DNA of 11,033 nucleotides from Massilia sp. (GTDB taxonomy: Bacteria > Pseudomonadota > Gammaproteobacteria > Burkholderiales > Burkholderiaceae_D). A program made the position numbers and the translations under genes. Below are positions 1 through 6,088 of the stretch, one piece after another. Within the stretch, counting starts at the first letter, position 1; each line of letters opens with the position of its first letter. The notes below the pieces were generated by a model that had not been told where the DNA came from, ran no database searches, and worked only from the letters and a program-made list of their open reading frames with translations. The stretch lies in contig DOUW01000376.1 in NCBI GenBank assembly GCA_003520365.1, positions 12,232 to 23,264 of the forward strand. Direction: 5' to 3'.

Positions 1-71
1 GTGGGGAAACACCTTGGTCACGATGATCGGTTGACGCAGCAACATTCCCCATCATTAAAGGCGAGGACACC

Positions 72-215
72 ATGAAGGCGCTCATCCAGGACATCGCGCG
101 ACGTTTCGGCAGGCTTCCCAGGGGGTATCGGGCCATCGTGGCCGGCATCCTGGCGGTGCTGGTACTGTACAAGGCCATCGACATCGGCGCCGCCTGGTAC
201 TGGTTTGCGCCTTGA
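72..215 (+). CDS. small hypothetical single-pass membrane protein (47 aa)
   Basis: I do not recognise this gene. It is an ATG-to-TGA frame of 48 codons. A GGCGAGG Shine-Dalgarno-like run sits about 6 nt upstream of the ATG. The N-terminal 20 residues are basic and amphipathic (MKALIQDIARRFGR followed by LPRGYR). They are followed by a hydrophobic stretch at about residues 21-43 (AIVAGILAVLVLYKAIDIGA, then AWYWF). This suggests one membrane span with a cytoplasmic positive N-terminus (positive-inside inference). Codon third positions are mostly G or C, as in the neighbouring genes, which supports real coding. It is transcribed towards the pit gene and ends 83 bp before the pit stop codon. The upstream gene, if any, lies outside the window. 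No function can be assigned. Confidence 0.6.
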   Translation: MKALIQDIARRFGRLPRGYRAIVAGILAVLVLYKAIDIGAAWYWFAP

Positions 216-244
216 CACGGCACCAGAAATGATGAGGGCGCCAG

Positions 245-276
245 AAACGAAAACGCCCGGCGCGTGGCCGGGCGTT
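245..276 (-). terminator. intrinsic terminator of the pit operon
   Basis: On the minus strand a perfect 10-bp stem (252-261 with 267-276, core CGCCCGGC/GCCGGGCG) with a 5-nt loop is followed by TTCGTTT. It begins 22 bp past the pit stop codon. The plus-strand side lacks a T run, so it should act only on pit transcripts and not on the small gene at 72-215. Confidence 0.85.
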
Positions 277-298
277 GTCGGGTCAGGCGAGACCGCGA

Positions 299-1309
299 TT
301 ACATGATGTGGGTGCCGATCCACCAGGCGATCGCCGCCATGAAGGCCGACGCCGGGATGGTGAAGATCCAGGCCCAGACGATGTTGCCCGCCACGCCCCA
401 ACGCACGGCCGAGGCTTTCTGCGAGGCGCCCACGCCGACGATGGCGCCGGTGATGGTGTGGGTAGTCGAGACCGGGATGCCCCAGAAGCTCGCCATCAGC
501 AGGGTCATGGCGCCGCCGGTTTCGGCGCAGAAGCCGCCGACCGGTTTCAGCTTGGTGATCTTCTGGCCCATGGTCTTGACGATGCGCCAGCCGCCGAACA
601 GCGTGCCGAAGCTGATCGCCGCGTAGCAGGAGATGATGACCCAGGCCGGCGGATGCGTGTCGGCCGGGTTGGTGTAGCCGGCGGCAATCAGCAGCATCCA
701 GATGATGCCCATGGTCTTTTGCGCGTCGTTACCGCCGTGGCCCAGCGAGTAGCCGGCGGCCGAGGCCAGCTGCAGGCGGCGGAACCAGACGTCGACCTTG
801 CGCGGCGTGCTCTTCACGAACACCCAGGAGACAATCAGCATGATGATCGACCCGAGCACGAAGCCGAGCAGCGGCGCGACGACGATGAAGATGACGGTCT
901 TCCACAGGCCGGCGGCGATCAGGGCGCCGGTGCCCGACTTGGCGACCGCAGCGCCGACCAGGCCGCCGATCAGGGCGTGCGAGGAGGACGAAGGAATGCC
1001 GTAGTACCAGGTGATGATGTTCCAGACGATGGCCCCGACCAGGGCCCCGAAGATCACGTAATGGTCGACCACATGAGGGTCGATGGTGCCCTTGCCGATG
1101 GTTTGCGCCACCTTCATGCTGACCACGAAAATGGCCATGAAGTTGAAGAAGGCGGCCATGGCGACGGCCGATTGGGGCTTGAGCACGCCGGTCGAGACGA
1201 CCGTGGCGATCGCATTCGCCGAATCGTGAAAGCCGTTCATGAAGTCGAATACCAGTGCCAGCAGCACCAGCATACCCAGCACGTAAATGCTGATATGTAG
1301 AGATTCCAT
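299..1309 (-). CDS. pit: low-affinity inorganic phosphate transporter, PiT/PHO4 family
   Basis: This is an inner-membrane phosphate (metal-phosphate) symporter of the PiT family, 336 aa. The two inverted halves of the PHO4 fold are visible. GFHDSANAIA at residues 26-35 and GHGGNDAQKTMG at 190-201 are the paired signature motifs. GIPSSSSHALIGG at 104-116 and GIPVSTTHTITGAIVG at 277-292 are the paired re-entrant/serine motifs. About ten hydrophobic segments span the chain. The length matches the short bacterial form, like the rhizobial Pit of about 334 aa, rather than E. coli PitA of about 500 aa. The ATG start fits the family N-terminus, although the Shine-Dalgarno is weak (AGAACAAGAA). The upstream DUF47 gene ends only 24 bp away, so the two are almost certainly co-transcribed. 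A strong terminator follows. Exact substrate range and metal coupling are inferred from the family. Confidence 0.93.
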   Translation of the reverse strand: MESLHISIYVLGMLVLLALVFDFMNGFHDSANAIATVVSTGVLKPQSAVAMAAFFNFMAIFVVSMKVAQTIGKGTIDPHVVDHYVIFGALVGAIVWNIITWYYGIPSSSSHALIGGLVGAAVAKSGTGALIAAGLWKTVIFIVVAPLLGFVLGSIIMLIVSWVFVKSTPRKVDVWFRRLQLASAAGYSLGHGGNDAQKTMGIIWMLLIAAGYTNPADTHPPAWVIISCYAAISFGTLFGGWRIVKTMGQKITKLKPVGGFCAETGGAMTLLMASFWGIPVSTTHTITGAIVGVGASQKASAVRWGVAGNIVWAWIFTIPASAFMAAIAWWIGTHIM

Positions 1310-1333
1310 AATTATTCTTGTTCTGGGTACGCG

Positions 1334-1960
1334 TTACGCGTTTTCGACGATGATGCCTTCGATGATGTTCGCGACGTCTTCGCAGCGGTCGGTGACGGTC
1401 TCGAGGATCTCGTAGATCGCCTTCATCTTGATCAGGTTGCGCACGTCCGGTTCGTCGCGGAACAGCTTCGACATGGCGGCGCGCATGACGTGGTCGGCGT
1501 CCGACTCGAAGCGGTCGATCTCTTCGCAGATGGCGACGATCTTCTGGGCGTTGCCCATGTCGTGCAGCAGGGCCACGGCTTCCTGGACCTTCTGGCAGGC
1601 GGCCAGGCACAGCTCGGCCAGGCGCTTGGCTTCCGGCGTGACGGCATGCAGGTCGTACAGGGAAATGGTCTGGGCCGCGTCTTCCATCATGTCGAGGATG
1701 TCATCCATGCGGGTGATCAGCTTGTGGATGTCGTCGCGGTCGAGCGGGGTGATGAAGGTCTTGTGCAGCAGGTCGACGGTGGCGTAGGTGATCTTGTCCG
1801 CCTGTTTTTCGATGCTCTCCACGGCGTGGGTGCGGTTTTCCAGGTCGTCGAAGTTGGTCATCAGACCAACCATTTCCTGTGCACCCTTCACGCACAAAGC
1901 GGCGTGCTGGTTGAACAGATCAAAAAACTTGCCCTCAGTGGGCATCAGGCGTCCAAACAT
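1334..1960 (-). CDS. DUF47 / PhoU-like phosphate transport regulator
   Basis: This is a 208-aa, all-helical, soluble protein of the DUF47 family, which is structurally related to PhoU. Repeated acidic ExxxD-type motifs are visible: EKQAD at 51-55, the DRDDIHKLITRMDDILD stretch at 74-90, ESDAD at 152-156 and ETVTDRCEDVAN at 187-198. In PhoU such motifs bind metal clusters. Genes of this family are commonly placed directly upstream of a Pit transporter (the rhizobial orfA-pit pair is the classic case) and are thought to modulate transport. The same order occurs here with a 24-bp gap. The start is fixed by a GGAGAG ribosome-binding site 4 nt before ATG and by the family N-terminus MFGRLMPTEGKFFDLF. 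The gene lies 76 bp downstream of dnaB. The regulatory role is inferred from family and context. Confidence 0.88.
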   Translation of the reverse strand: MFGRLMPTEGKFFDLFNQHAALCVKGAQEMVGLMTNFDDLENRTHAVESIEKQADKITYATVDLLHKTFITPLDRDDIHKLITRMDDILDMMEDAAQTISLYDLHAVTPEAKRLAELCLAACQKVQEAVALLHDMGNAQKIVAICEEIDRFESDADHVMRAAMSKLFRDEPDVRNLIKMKAIYEILETVTDRCEDVANIIEGIIVENA

Positions 1961-1997
1961 TTAACTCTCCGTTGTAAAACTCTTGGGACTGCGAGGG

Positions 1998-2022
1998 GCC
2001 GTGGACCAACAGGGACCACGGC
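1998..2022 (-). other. hairpin between dnaB and the DUF47 gene
   Basis: A 7-bp stem (GCCGTGG, 1998-2004, with CCACGGC, 2016-2022) extends past one A-A mismatch by two more G-C pairs, with a 5-nt loop. No T run follows on either strand, so it is not a standard terminator. It could be a 3' RNA stabiliser, a pause site or a partial attenuator between dnaB and the phosphate genes. The role is unknown. Confidence 0.35.
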
Positions 2023-2036
2023 GACGCAATATCGGC

Positions 2037-3431
2037 TTAATCGCCCTGGTAGATGGCGAGGTTGCCGCTGTAGTTGCCGAACTTGGTGTACTGGCCTATC
2101 CAGGTCAGTCGGATGGCCCCGATCGGACCGTTACGCTGCTTGCCGATGATGATTTCGGCGGTTCCCTTATCGGGCGAGTCGGGGTTATAGACCTCGTCGC
2201 GATACAGGAAGATGATCACGTCCGCATCCTGTTCGATAGCGCCGGATTCGCGCAAGTCGGACATCACGGGACGCTTGTTCGGCCGCTGTTCCAGCGAGCG
2301 GTTCAGCTGGGACAGTGCGATGACCGGACAATGCAATTCTTTCGCCAGGCCCTTGAGCGAACGCGAGATCTCGGAGATCTCGGACGCGCGGTTGTCGCCC
2401 GGCTGGCTACCCTGCATCAGCTGCAGGTAGTCGACGATGATAAGGCCGAGCTTGCCACATTGGCGGGCAAGGCGGCGCGCGCGTGCGCGCATCTCGATCG
2501 GATTGAGCGCCGGCGTCTCGTCGATGTAGAGCTGGGCATCGTTCATTTTCTGGATGGCGTGCGTCAGGCGCGGCCAGTCCTCGTCGTTCAGGCGGCCGGT
2601 ACGCAGGCGGTGCTGGTCGAGCTGGCCGACCGAACCGAGCATACGCATGGCCAGCTGGGCGCCGCCCATCTCCATCGAGAACACGGCCACCGGCAGGCCG
2701 GCTTCGATCGCGACGTTCTCGCCGATGTTGACCGAGAACGCGGTCTTGCCCATCGAGGGACGGCCGGCGACGATCACGAGGTCGCCCGGCTGCAGGCCCG
2801 AGGTCATGCGGTCGAGGTCGATGAAGCCGGTCGGCACGCCGGTGATCTCGCCCTGGTTCTCGCGCGAATACAGTTCGTCGATGCGCTCGACGACCTGCGT
2901 CAGCAGCGGCTGCACCGCGGTCCAGCCCTGGGCGCCGCGCGCGCCCTGCTCGGCGATGGCGAAGATCTTGGATTCGGCTTCGTCAAGCATCTGCTTGACT
3001 TCCTTGCCTTGCGGATTGAACGCATTGCCCGAGATTTCGTCGGCAACGGTGATCAGCTTGCGCAGCACGCCGCGGTCGCGGACGATCTCGGCGTAACGGC
3101 GGATGTTGGCGGCCGATGGCGTGTTCTGCGCCATCGCATTCAGGTATTGCAGGCCGCCCACGTCTTCCGCCTTGCCGAGCGAAACCATCGCCTCGTAGAC
3201 GGTGATGACGTCGGCCGGCTTGCCGCTATTGATCAGGCGCACCATCTGTTCGAAGATGATGCGGTGATCGTAACGATAGAAATCGTCCGCGTGCATGAAG
3301 TCGGCAATGCGGTCCCAGGCCGCATTATCGCGCAGCAAACCGCCGATGACGGACTGTTCTGCTTCGATGGAGTGCGGGGGGATGCGCAGCGATTCGATTT
3401 GCGGATCTGCGGGGGTATTCATGGCGGGCAT
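2037..3431 (-). CDS. dnaB: replicative DNA helicase DnaB
   Basis: This is the hexameric 5'-3' replicative helicase that unwinds DNA at the fork, 464 aa from this start (family about 450-470). The N-terminal helical domain (about 15-120, SIEAEQSVIGGLL) holds the primase/loader contacts. A linker follows, and the RecA-like ATPase domain starts at about 190. The Walker A motif GRPSMGKT is at 223-230. FSMEM with the probable catalytic Glu254 follows, then Walker B IIVDYLQL at 331-338 and LSQLNRSLEQRP at 373-384. The RESGAIEQDADVI region and KQRNGP (431-436, presumed arginine-finger area) come last. No intein interrupts it. The ATG at 3431 has AAGG 4 nt and GGAG 8 nt upstream. The ATG at 3422 (MNTPADP) looks more like some family N-termini and remains possible. 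A terminator separates dnaB from rplI, so it needs read-through or its own promoter. Confidence 0.96.
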   Translation of the reverse strand: MPAMNTPADPQIESLRIPPHSIEAEQSVIGGLLRDNAAWDRIADFMHADDFYRYDHRIIFEQMVRLINSGKPADVITVYEAMVSLGKAEDVGGLQYLNAMAQNTPSAANIRRYAEIVRDRGVLRKLITVADEISGNAFNPQGKEVKQMLDEAESKIFAIAEQGARGAQGWTAVQPLLTQVVERIDELYSRENQGEITGVPTGFIDLDRMTSGLQPGDLVIVAGRPSMGKTAFSVNIGENVAIEAGLPVAVFSMEMGGAQLAMRMLGSVGQLDQHRLRTGRLNDEDWPRLTHAIQKMNDAQLYIDETPALNPIEMRARARRLARQCGKLGLIIVDYLQLMQGSQPGDNRASEISEISRSLKGLAKELHCPVIALSQLNRSLEQRPNKRPVMSDLRESGAIEQDADVIIFLYRDEVYNPDSPDKGTAEIIIGKQRNGPIGAIRLTWIGQYTKFGNYSGNLAIYQGD

Positions 3432-3458
3432 TATACCTTCTCCGGTCACACGGCTGAA
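3430..3458 (-). promoter_or_regulatory. possible dnaB promoter overlapping its start codon
   Basis: A perfect TATAAT (minus strand, 3435 to 3430) lies 17 bp from TTCAGC (3458 to 3453), a 3-of-6 match to a -35 box. Transcription would start near 3423, one base from the ATG at 3422, giving a leaderless or nearly leaderless dnaB mRNA. The TATAAT may be chance, because it overlaps the spacer between a good ribosome-binding site and the ATG at 3431. Confidence 0.3.
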
Positions 3459-3483
3459 ATAATTGGCGAGTTTCTGGGAATAA

Positions 3484-3509
3484 AAAAAGCCGGGCAAGCC
3501 CGGCTTTTT
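3484..3509 (-). terminator. intrinsic terminator after rplI (bidirectional form)
   Basis: The core stem GCCGGG/CCCGGC (3489-3494 with 3499-3504) with a 4-nt loop is extended by A5/T5 pairing. It is followed on the minus strand by a run of seven T. It lies about 45 bp past the rplI stop codon and 53 bp before the dnaB start, so it should end most of the ribosomal-protein transcript before dnaB. Confidence 0.85.
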
Positions 3510-3520
3510 CCTTTTTGCAA

Positions 3521-3537
3521 CAGCTCCAAAGGAGCTG
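3521..3537 (-). other. short perfect hairpin just downstream of rplI
   Basis: A 7-bp perfect stem (CAGCTCC with GGAGCTG) with a 3-nt loop lies 15 bp past the rplI stop codon and immediately before the main terminator. No T run follows directly. It probably protects the 3' end of the rpsF-rplI mRNA or adds to the terminator. Confidence 0.45.
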
Positions 3538-3552
3538 TGCGGTCATACTTGC

Positions 3553-4005
3553 TTAGGCAGCTTCGCCCACGACAGCGATGGTGACATCCACCACGACGTC
3601 GGTGTGCAGAGCGACAGCAACCGGGTGCTCACCGGTGGTCTTCAGCGGGCCGGTCGGCATGCGCACTTGCGCCTTTTCGACGGCGAAACCTTGCTTGCTC
3701 AGGGCTTCAGCGATGTCGAAGTTGGTGACCGAACCGAACAGACGGCCGTCGACGCCGGCTTTCTGCGCGATGGTGATGGTCATGCCGCTCAGCTTTTCGC
3801 CCTGGCCTTGTGCAGCAGCCAGCTTCTCGGCAGCAGCTTTTTCCAGTTCGGCGCGCTTGACTTCGAACTCGGCCACAGCAGCCTGGGTAGCGCGGCGGGC
3901 CATTTTTTGCGGGATCAGGAAGTTACGTGCGTAACCGTCCTTGACCTTGACGACGTCGCCCAGGTTGCCGACGTTGACGACTTTTTCCAGCAGGATAACT
4001 TGCAT
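3553..4005 (-). CDS. rplI: 50S ribosomal protein L9
   Basis: L9 is a 150-aa large-subunit protein that binds 23S rRNA near the base of the L1 stalk and helps maintain reading frame. The N-terminal rRNA-binding domain carries the family signature [19 protein letters not shown] at residues 12-30, followed by IPQKMA. The long connecting helix is the Ala/Glu/Lys-rich stretch at about 41-72. The C-terminal domain runs from about 73 to 148 ([16 protein letters not shown]). Length is normal for the family. The start has GGAGA 5 nt before ATG. It is the last gene of the rpsF-priB-rpsR-rplI unit, 41 bp after rpsR, and is followed by tandem hairpins. Its promoter is inferred to be that of rpsF. Confidence 0.97.
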   Translation of the reverse strand: MQVILLEKVVNVGNLGDVVKVKDGYARNFLIPQKMARRATQAAVAEFEVKRAELEKAAAEKLAAAQGQGEKLSGMTITIAQKAGVDGRLFGSVTNFDIAEALSKQGFAVEKAQVRMPTGPLKTTGEHPVAVALHTDVVVDVTIAVVGEAA

Positions 4006-4046
4006 ATTATTCTCCAGTATTTACTTGTGCTCGTTGCCGTAGCGAC

Positions 4047-4337
4047 TTAAGCGTTGTGCAGGTCGGTGTACGGCAGCAGGGCCAGGTAACGTGCGCGCTT
4101 GATCGCGGTGTCCACTTGACGCTGGTAGTGCGCTTTGGTGCCGGTCAGGCGTGCCGGCATGATCTTGCCGTTTTCCTGGACGAAGTCCTTCAGGGTGTCG
4201 ACGTCTTTGTAATCGACCTGTTCAACGCCGGCGGCGGTGAAGCGGCAGAATTTCTTGCGCTTGAACAGCGGGTTCTGCTGTTTGCGCTTCAGTTTTTCTT
4301 TGGCTTTGTTTTTGTCGAACTTTTTACCGAATGCCAT
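4047..4337 (-). CDS. rpsR: 30S ribosomal protein S18
   Basis: S18 is a small-subunit protein that forms a heterodimer with S6 on the 16S rRNA platform. The 96-aa product has the conserved core [20 protein letters not shown] and the [27 protein letters not shown] and [14 protein letters not shown] blocks. It is about 20 residues longer than E. coli S18 because of a very basic N-terminal extension (about 1-25, lysine-rich). The single Cys31 does not form a zinc ribbon. The start follows an AGGAG 7 nt before ATG. It sits 41 bp downstream of priB and 41 bp upstream of rplI. S18 together with S6 is expected to repress this operon through the hairpin at 5136-5163. Confidence 0.97.
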   Translation of the reverse strand: MAFGKKFDKNKAKEKLKRKQQNPLFKRKKFCRFTAAGVEQVDYKDVDTLKDFVQENGKIMPARLTGTKAHYQRQVDTAIKRARYLALLPYTDLHNA

Positions 4338-4378
4338 TTTGAGGCTCCTGTATATCTAAAAGGTGGGCCGCTGGGTAA

Positions 4379-4672
4379 TTAAGCGGCAGCACTGAAATCA
4401 ATGATGTGAAACACCAGGGCTTTGCTGTTGCGGTTCTTCCTGGCCAGGAATCCCGTGAACTGGTGTGCAGCGCCGAGCTCGGCGCTGGCGAATCGGCCCG
4501 AAATCTCGCCCGCGGCGAACGCGGAAATCTCGAACTCGACCAACCTCGTCACCCCTGCCTCGACCTGCTGCGAACTGTGCATCAGGATTGCCGAGACGAC
4601 CGGCACGCCGGCGGGGGTGTAGCGCAACAGGTCGCGTTCAGCGATGGTGGCGACGACCTGGAGCTGGTTCAC
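4379..4672 (-). CDS. priB: primosomal replication protein N (PriB)
   Basis: PriB is a small OB-fold single-stranded-DNA-binding protein, usually dimeric, that joins PriA in DnaB reloading at stalled forks. The 97-aa product has the betaproteobacterial pattern: NQLQVVATIAERDLLRYTPA at 2-21, then GVPVVSAIL, a core LVEFEISAFAAGEISG at 44-59, and TGFLARKNRNSKALVFHI at 73-90. I chose the GTG at 4672 because it gives the family-typical N-terminus (M/V-N-x-L). A GTG at 4699 would add nine residues (MDGPSARRA) unlike the family. Neither start has a clear Shine-Dalgarno, so translation is probably coupled to rpsF, which ends 45 bp upstream. The position between rpsF and rpsR is the classical one, and it links fork restart to ribosomal-protein expression. 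Confidence 0.92.
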   Translation of the reverse strand: MNQLQVVATIAERDLLRYTPAGVPVVSAILMHSSQQVEAGVTRLVEFEISAFAAGEISGRFASAELGAAHQFTGFLARKNRNSKALVFHIIDFSAAA

Positions 4673-4717
4673 TGCACGTCGGGCACTGGGCCCGTCCACG
4701 AAATCTGGCGAAAGACC

Positions 4718-5104
4718 TTAGGCAGCGGCGGCCGGGGCAGCAGCCGGAGCTTCTGCGCGGTGGCTCTTGGCTGCGTCTTCGCGCTGGACCGACTTCATCA
4801 TTGGCGACGGAGCGGTTTCAGCTTTCTTCATCTTCACGGTCAGGTGACGCAGCACGGCATCATTGAACTTGAATGCGGTTTCCAGCTCGACCAGGGTCTC
4901 GTTGTCGCACTCGATGTTCATGCAGATGTAATGTGCCTTCGGCAGCTTCTGGATCTGGTAAGCCATCTGGCGACGGCCCCAGTCTTCCACGCGATGGATG
5001 TTACCGCCGCGGCTGGTCACCGTGGTCTTGTAACGCTCGATCATCGCCGGGACTTGCTCGCTTTGGTCCGGGTGGACGATAAAAACGATTTCATAATGAC
5101 GCAT
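4718..5104 (-). CDS. rpsF: 30S ribosomal protein S6
   Basis: S6 pairs with S18 on the platform of the 30S subunit. The 128-aa product starts [19 protein letters not shown], the diagnostic S6 N-terminus, and continues with [20 protein letters not shown] at 26-45, [16 protein letters not shown] at 45-60 and the last strand of the fold at about 85-93. The C-terminal tail (about 110-128) is rich in Ala and Pro. This corresponds to the flexible tail that in E. coli carries added glutamates, but no Glu-Glu end is seen here. A longer open frame exists upstream, but AAGGAG 8 nt before the ATG at 5104 and the homology fix the start. It is the first gene of the rpsF-priB-rpsR-rplI unit, with a promoter at 5179-5207 and a structured leader. 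It is divergent from lexA. Confidence 0.97.
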   Translation of the reverse strand: MRHYEIVFIVHPDQSEQVPAMIERYKTTVTSRGGNIHRVEDWGRRQMAYQIQKLPKAHYICMNIECDNETLVELETAFKFNDAVLRHLTVKMKKAETAPSPMMKSVQREDAAKSHRAEAPAAAPAAAA

Positions 5105-5135
5105 GCAACACTCCTTGAGGACGTTTAAACAAATG

Positions 5136-5163
5136 CCCACCTCGGCGTCAAGACGAGTGTGGG
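5136..5163 (-). promoter_or_regulatory. S6:S18 autoregulatory leader hairpin (predicted)
   Basis: The rpsF leader RNA folds as a lower stem CCCAC/GUGGG (5163-5159 with 5140-5136), a bulged A (5158), CU/AG, a three-base CCG bulge on the 3' side (5145-5143), and an upper stem CGU/ACG closed by a CUUG tetraloop (5152-5149). From published work, bacterial rpsF leaders carry a hairpin with a CCG-containing bulge that mimics the S6:S18 site of 16S rRNA and mediates feedback repression. The structure ends 31 nt before the start codon. The fold was drawn by hand; the role is inferred from family knowledge. Confidence 0.7.
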
Positions 5164-5178
5164 AAGGGAAAGCCTGCA

Positions 5179-5207
5179 ATTATAACCCGAAGCGGACAGC
5201 AACACAA
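5179..5207 (-). promoter_or_regulatory. sigma-70 promoter of the rpsF operon
   Basis: On the minus strand a perfect TATAAT (5184 to 5179) is separated by 17 bp from TTGTGT (5207 to 5202, 3 of 6 but with the key TTG). A start near 5172 would give a leader of about 68 nt that contains the predicted S6:S18 hairpin and the ribosome-binding site. Confidence 0.7.
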
Positions 5208-5247
5208 TCCGGGGCCTGCCGTCCCGCTTTCGCGACAGCCACGCCCG

Positions 5248-5274
5248 AAAAAGCGCGGAAAAATGCCGGAAAAA
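5248..5274 (+). other. phased A5 tracts upstream of lexA (probable curved DNA)
   Basis: Three runs of exactly five A begin at 5248, 5259 and 5270, each 11 bp apart and each flanked by GC-rich sequence (GAAAAAGC, GGAAAAATG, GGAAAAACG). Helical phasing of A tracts is the usual signature of intrinsic bending. They lie between the rpsF and lexA promoters, just upstream of the expected lexA -35 area. Confidence 0.5.
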
Positions 5275-5303
5275 CGCCGATTCCCCTTGCATTCTTCGGA
5301 CTA

Positions 5304-5319
5304 CTGTACAAAAATACAG
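5304..5319 (+). promoter_or_regulatory. LexA operator (SOS box) of lexA
   Basis: CTGTACAAAAATACAG fits the CTGT-N8-ACAG form of the LexA box, with an AT-rich centre. It lies 27 bp before the lexA start codon, where it would overlap the promoter. It predicts classical negative autoregulation of lexA, relieved by RecA-stimulated cleavage after DNA damage. Confidence 0.9.
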
Positions 5320-5320
5320 T

Positions 5321-5336
5321 CTGAATCGATAACCAG
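5321..5336 (+). promoter_or_regulatory. possible second LexA operator
   Basis: CTGAATCGATAACCAG keeps the minimal CTG-N10-CAG pattern and begins 17 bp after the first box, leaving 1 bp between them. E. coli lexA also has two boxes, the second ending in CCAG, but spaced 21 bp apart. This copy is weaker (A for T at position 4, less alternating AT core). It ends 10 bp before the start codon. Confidence 0.4.
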
Positions 5337-5346
5337 TGGTACATCC

Positions 5347-5982
5347 ATGCTCAAGCTCACTGCACGGCAAGAACAGATCCTCAACCTGATCAAGGAAGCG
5401 ATCGACAACACCGGCTTCCCGCCGACCCGCGCCGAAATCGCGAAGGAATTGGGCTTCAAGTCGGCCAACGCGGCCGAGGAGCACCTGCAGGCGCTGGCCC
5501 GCAAAGGCGCGATCGAGATCGTCTCGGGCACCTCGCGCGGCATCCGCTTGATCGGGGCGGCATCGGAGCCAGCGGTTCCGGCCATCCCGCCTGCCCTGCT
5601 GATGTCGCTGCCGCTGGTGGGCCGCGTCGCCGCGGGCTCGCCCATCCTGGCCCAGGAACATGTGGAGGCAACCTACAACGTCGACCCGGCCATGTTCGGC
5701 GCCCGCCCCGACTTCCTGCTGAAGGTGCGCGGCTGGTCGATGCGCGACGCCGGCATCATGGACGGCGACTTCCTGGCGGTCAAGAAAATCGACAGCGCCA
5801 AGAACGGCCAGATCGTCGTCGCCCGGCTGGGCGAGGACGTGACCGTCAAGCGCTACCGCAAGACCGGCGACGTGATCGAACTGCTGCCGGAAAACCCGGA
5901 CTTCAAGGTGATCCGCGTCGAACCGGAAGACGAGTTCGCGCTCGAAGGGCTGGCGGTGGGGCTGATGCGTAGCTGGCACTGA
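5347..5982 (+). CDS. lexA: SOS repressor LexA (self-cleaving transcriptional repressor)
   Basis: LexA represses DNA-damage genes and cleaves itself when RecA filaments form. The 211-aa product has an N-terminal winged-helix DNA-binding domain (1-68, [16 protein letters not shown]; recognition helix region [12 protein letters not shown] at 39-50). A short hinge follows, then the S24 peptidase domain from about 88. The cleavage bond is Ala96-Gly97 in VGRVAAGSP. The catalytic Ser131 lies in [14 protein letters not shown] and the general-base Lys168 in VTVKRY, as in E. coli Ser119 and Lys156. The hinge is longer than in E. coli (202 aa in total there). The ATG at 5347 gives the family N-terminus, but the ribosome-binding site is poor. 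One clear and one possible LexA box lie directly upstream, and a terminator follows 25 bp after the stop. It is divergent from rpsF. Confidence 0.97.
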   Translation: MLKLTARQEQILNLIKEAIDNTGFPPTRAEIAKELGFKSANAAEEHLQALARKGAIEIVSGTSRGIRLIGAASEPAVPAIPPALLMSLPLVGRVAAGSPILAQEHVEATYNVDPAMFGARPDFLLKVRGWSMRDAGIMDGDFLAVKKIDSAKNGQIVVARLGEDVTVKRYRKTGDVIELLPENPDFKVIRVEPEDEFALEGLAVGLMRSWH

Positions 5983-6007
5983 GCCGCACATACCAAGTCG
6001 AACGCTG

Positions 6008-6032
6008 AAAGGGCCGCTAACGCGGCCTTTTT
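6008..6032 (+). terminator. intrinsic terminator of lexA
   Basis: A GGCCGC/GCGGCC stem (6012-6017 with 6022-6027) with a TAAC loop is extended by G-T and A-T pairs and followed by TTTTTGC. It lies 25 bp past the lexA stop codon. Confidence 0.85.
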
Positions 6033-6088
6033 GCTTGATGGGATTTGTGCGGGGAACGGTATTGGCGAAGCGTCGCATTGCCGGGTTC

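Noticed and set aside
31..59. TTGACG with a downstream ATTAAA as a promoter for the small gene at 72
   Set aside because: The -10 match is poor (3 of 6, lacking the second-position A) and the start site would fall on the ribosome-binding site.
275..1300. 341-codon plus-strand frame opposite pit
   Set aside because: Asp/His/Arg/Gly-rich shadow of the transporter gene, with no recognisable domain.
1983..3584. 533-codon plus-strand frame opposite dnaB
   Set aside because: Same low-complexity antisense composition; it mirrors dnaB codons and has no ribosome-binding site or family motif.
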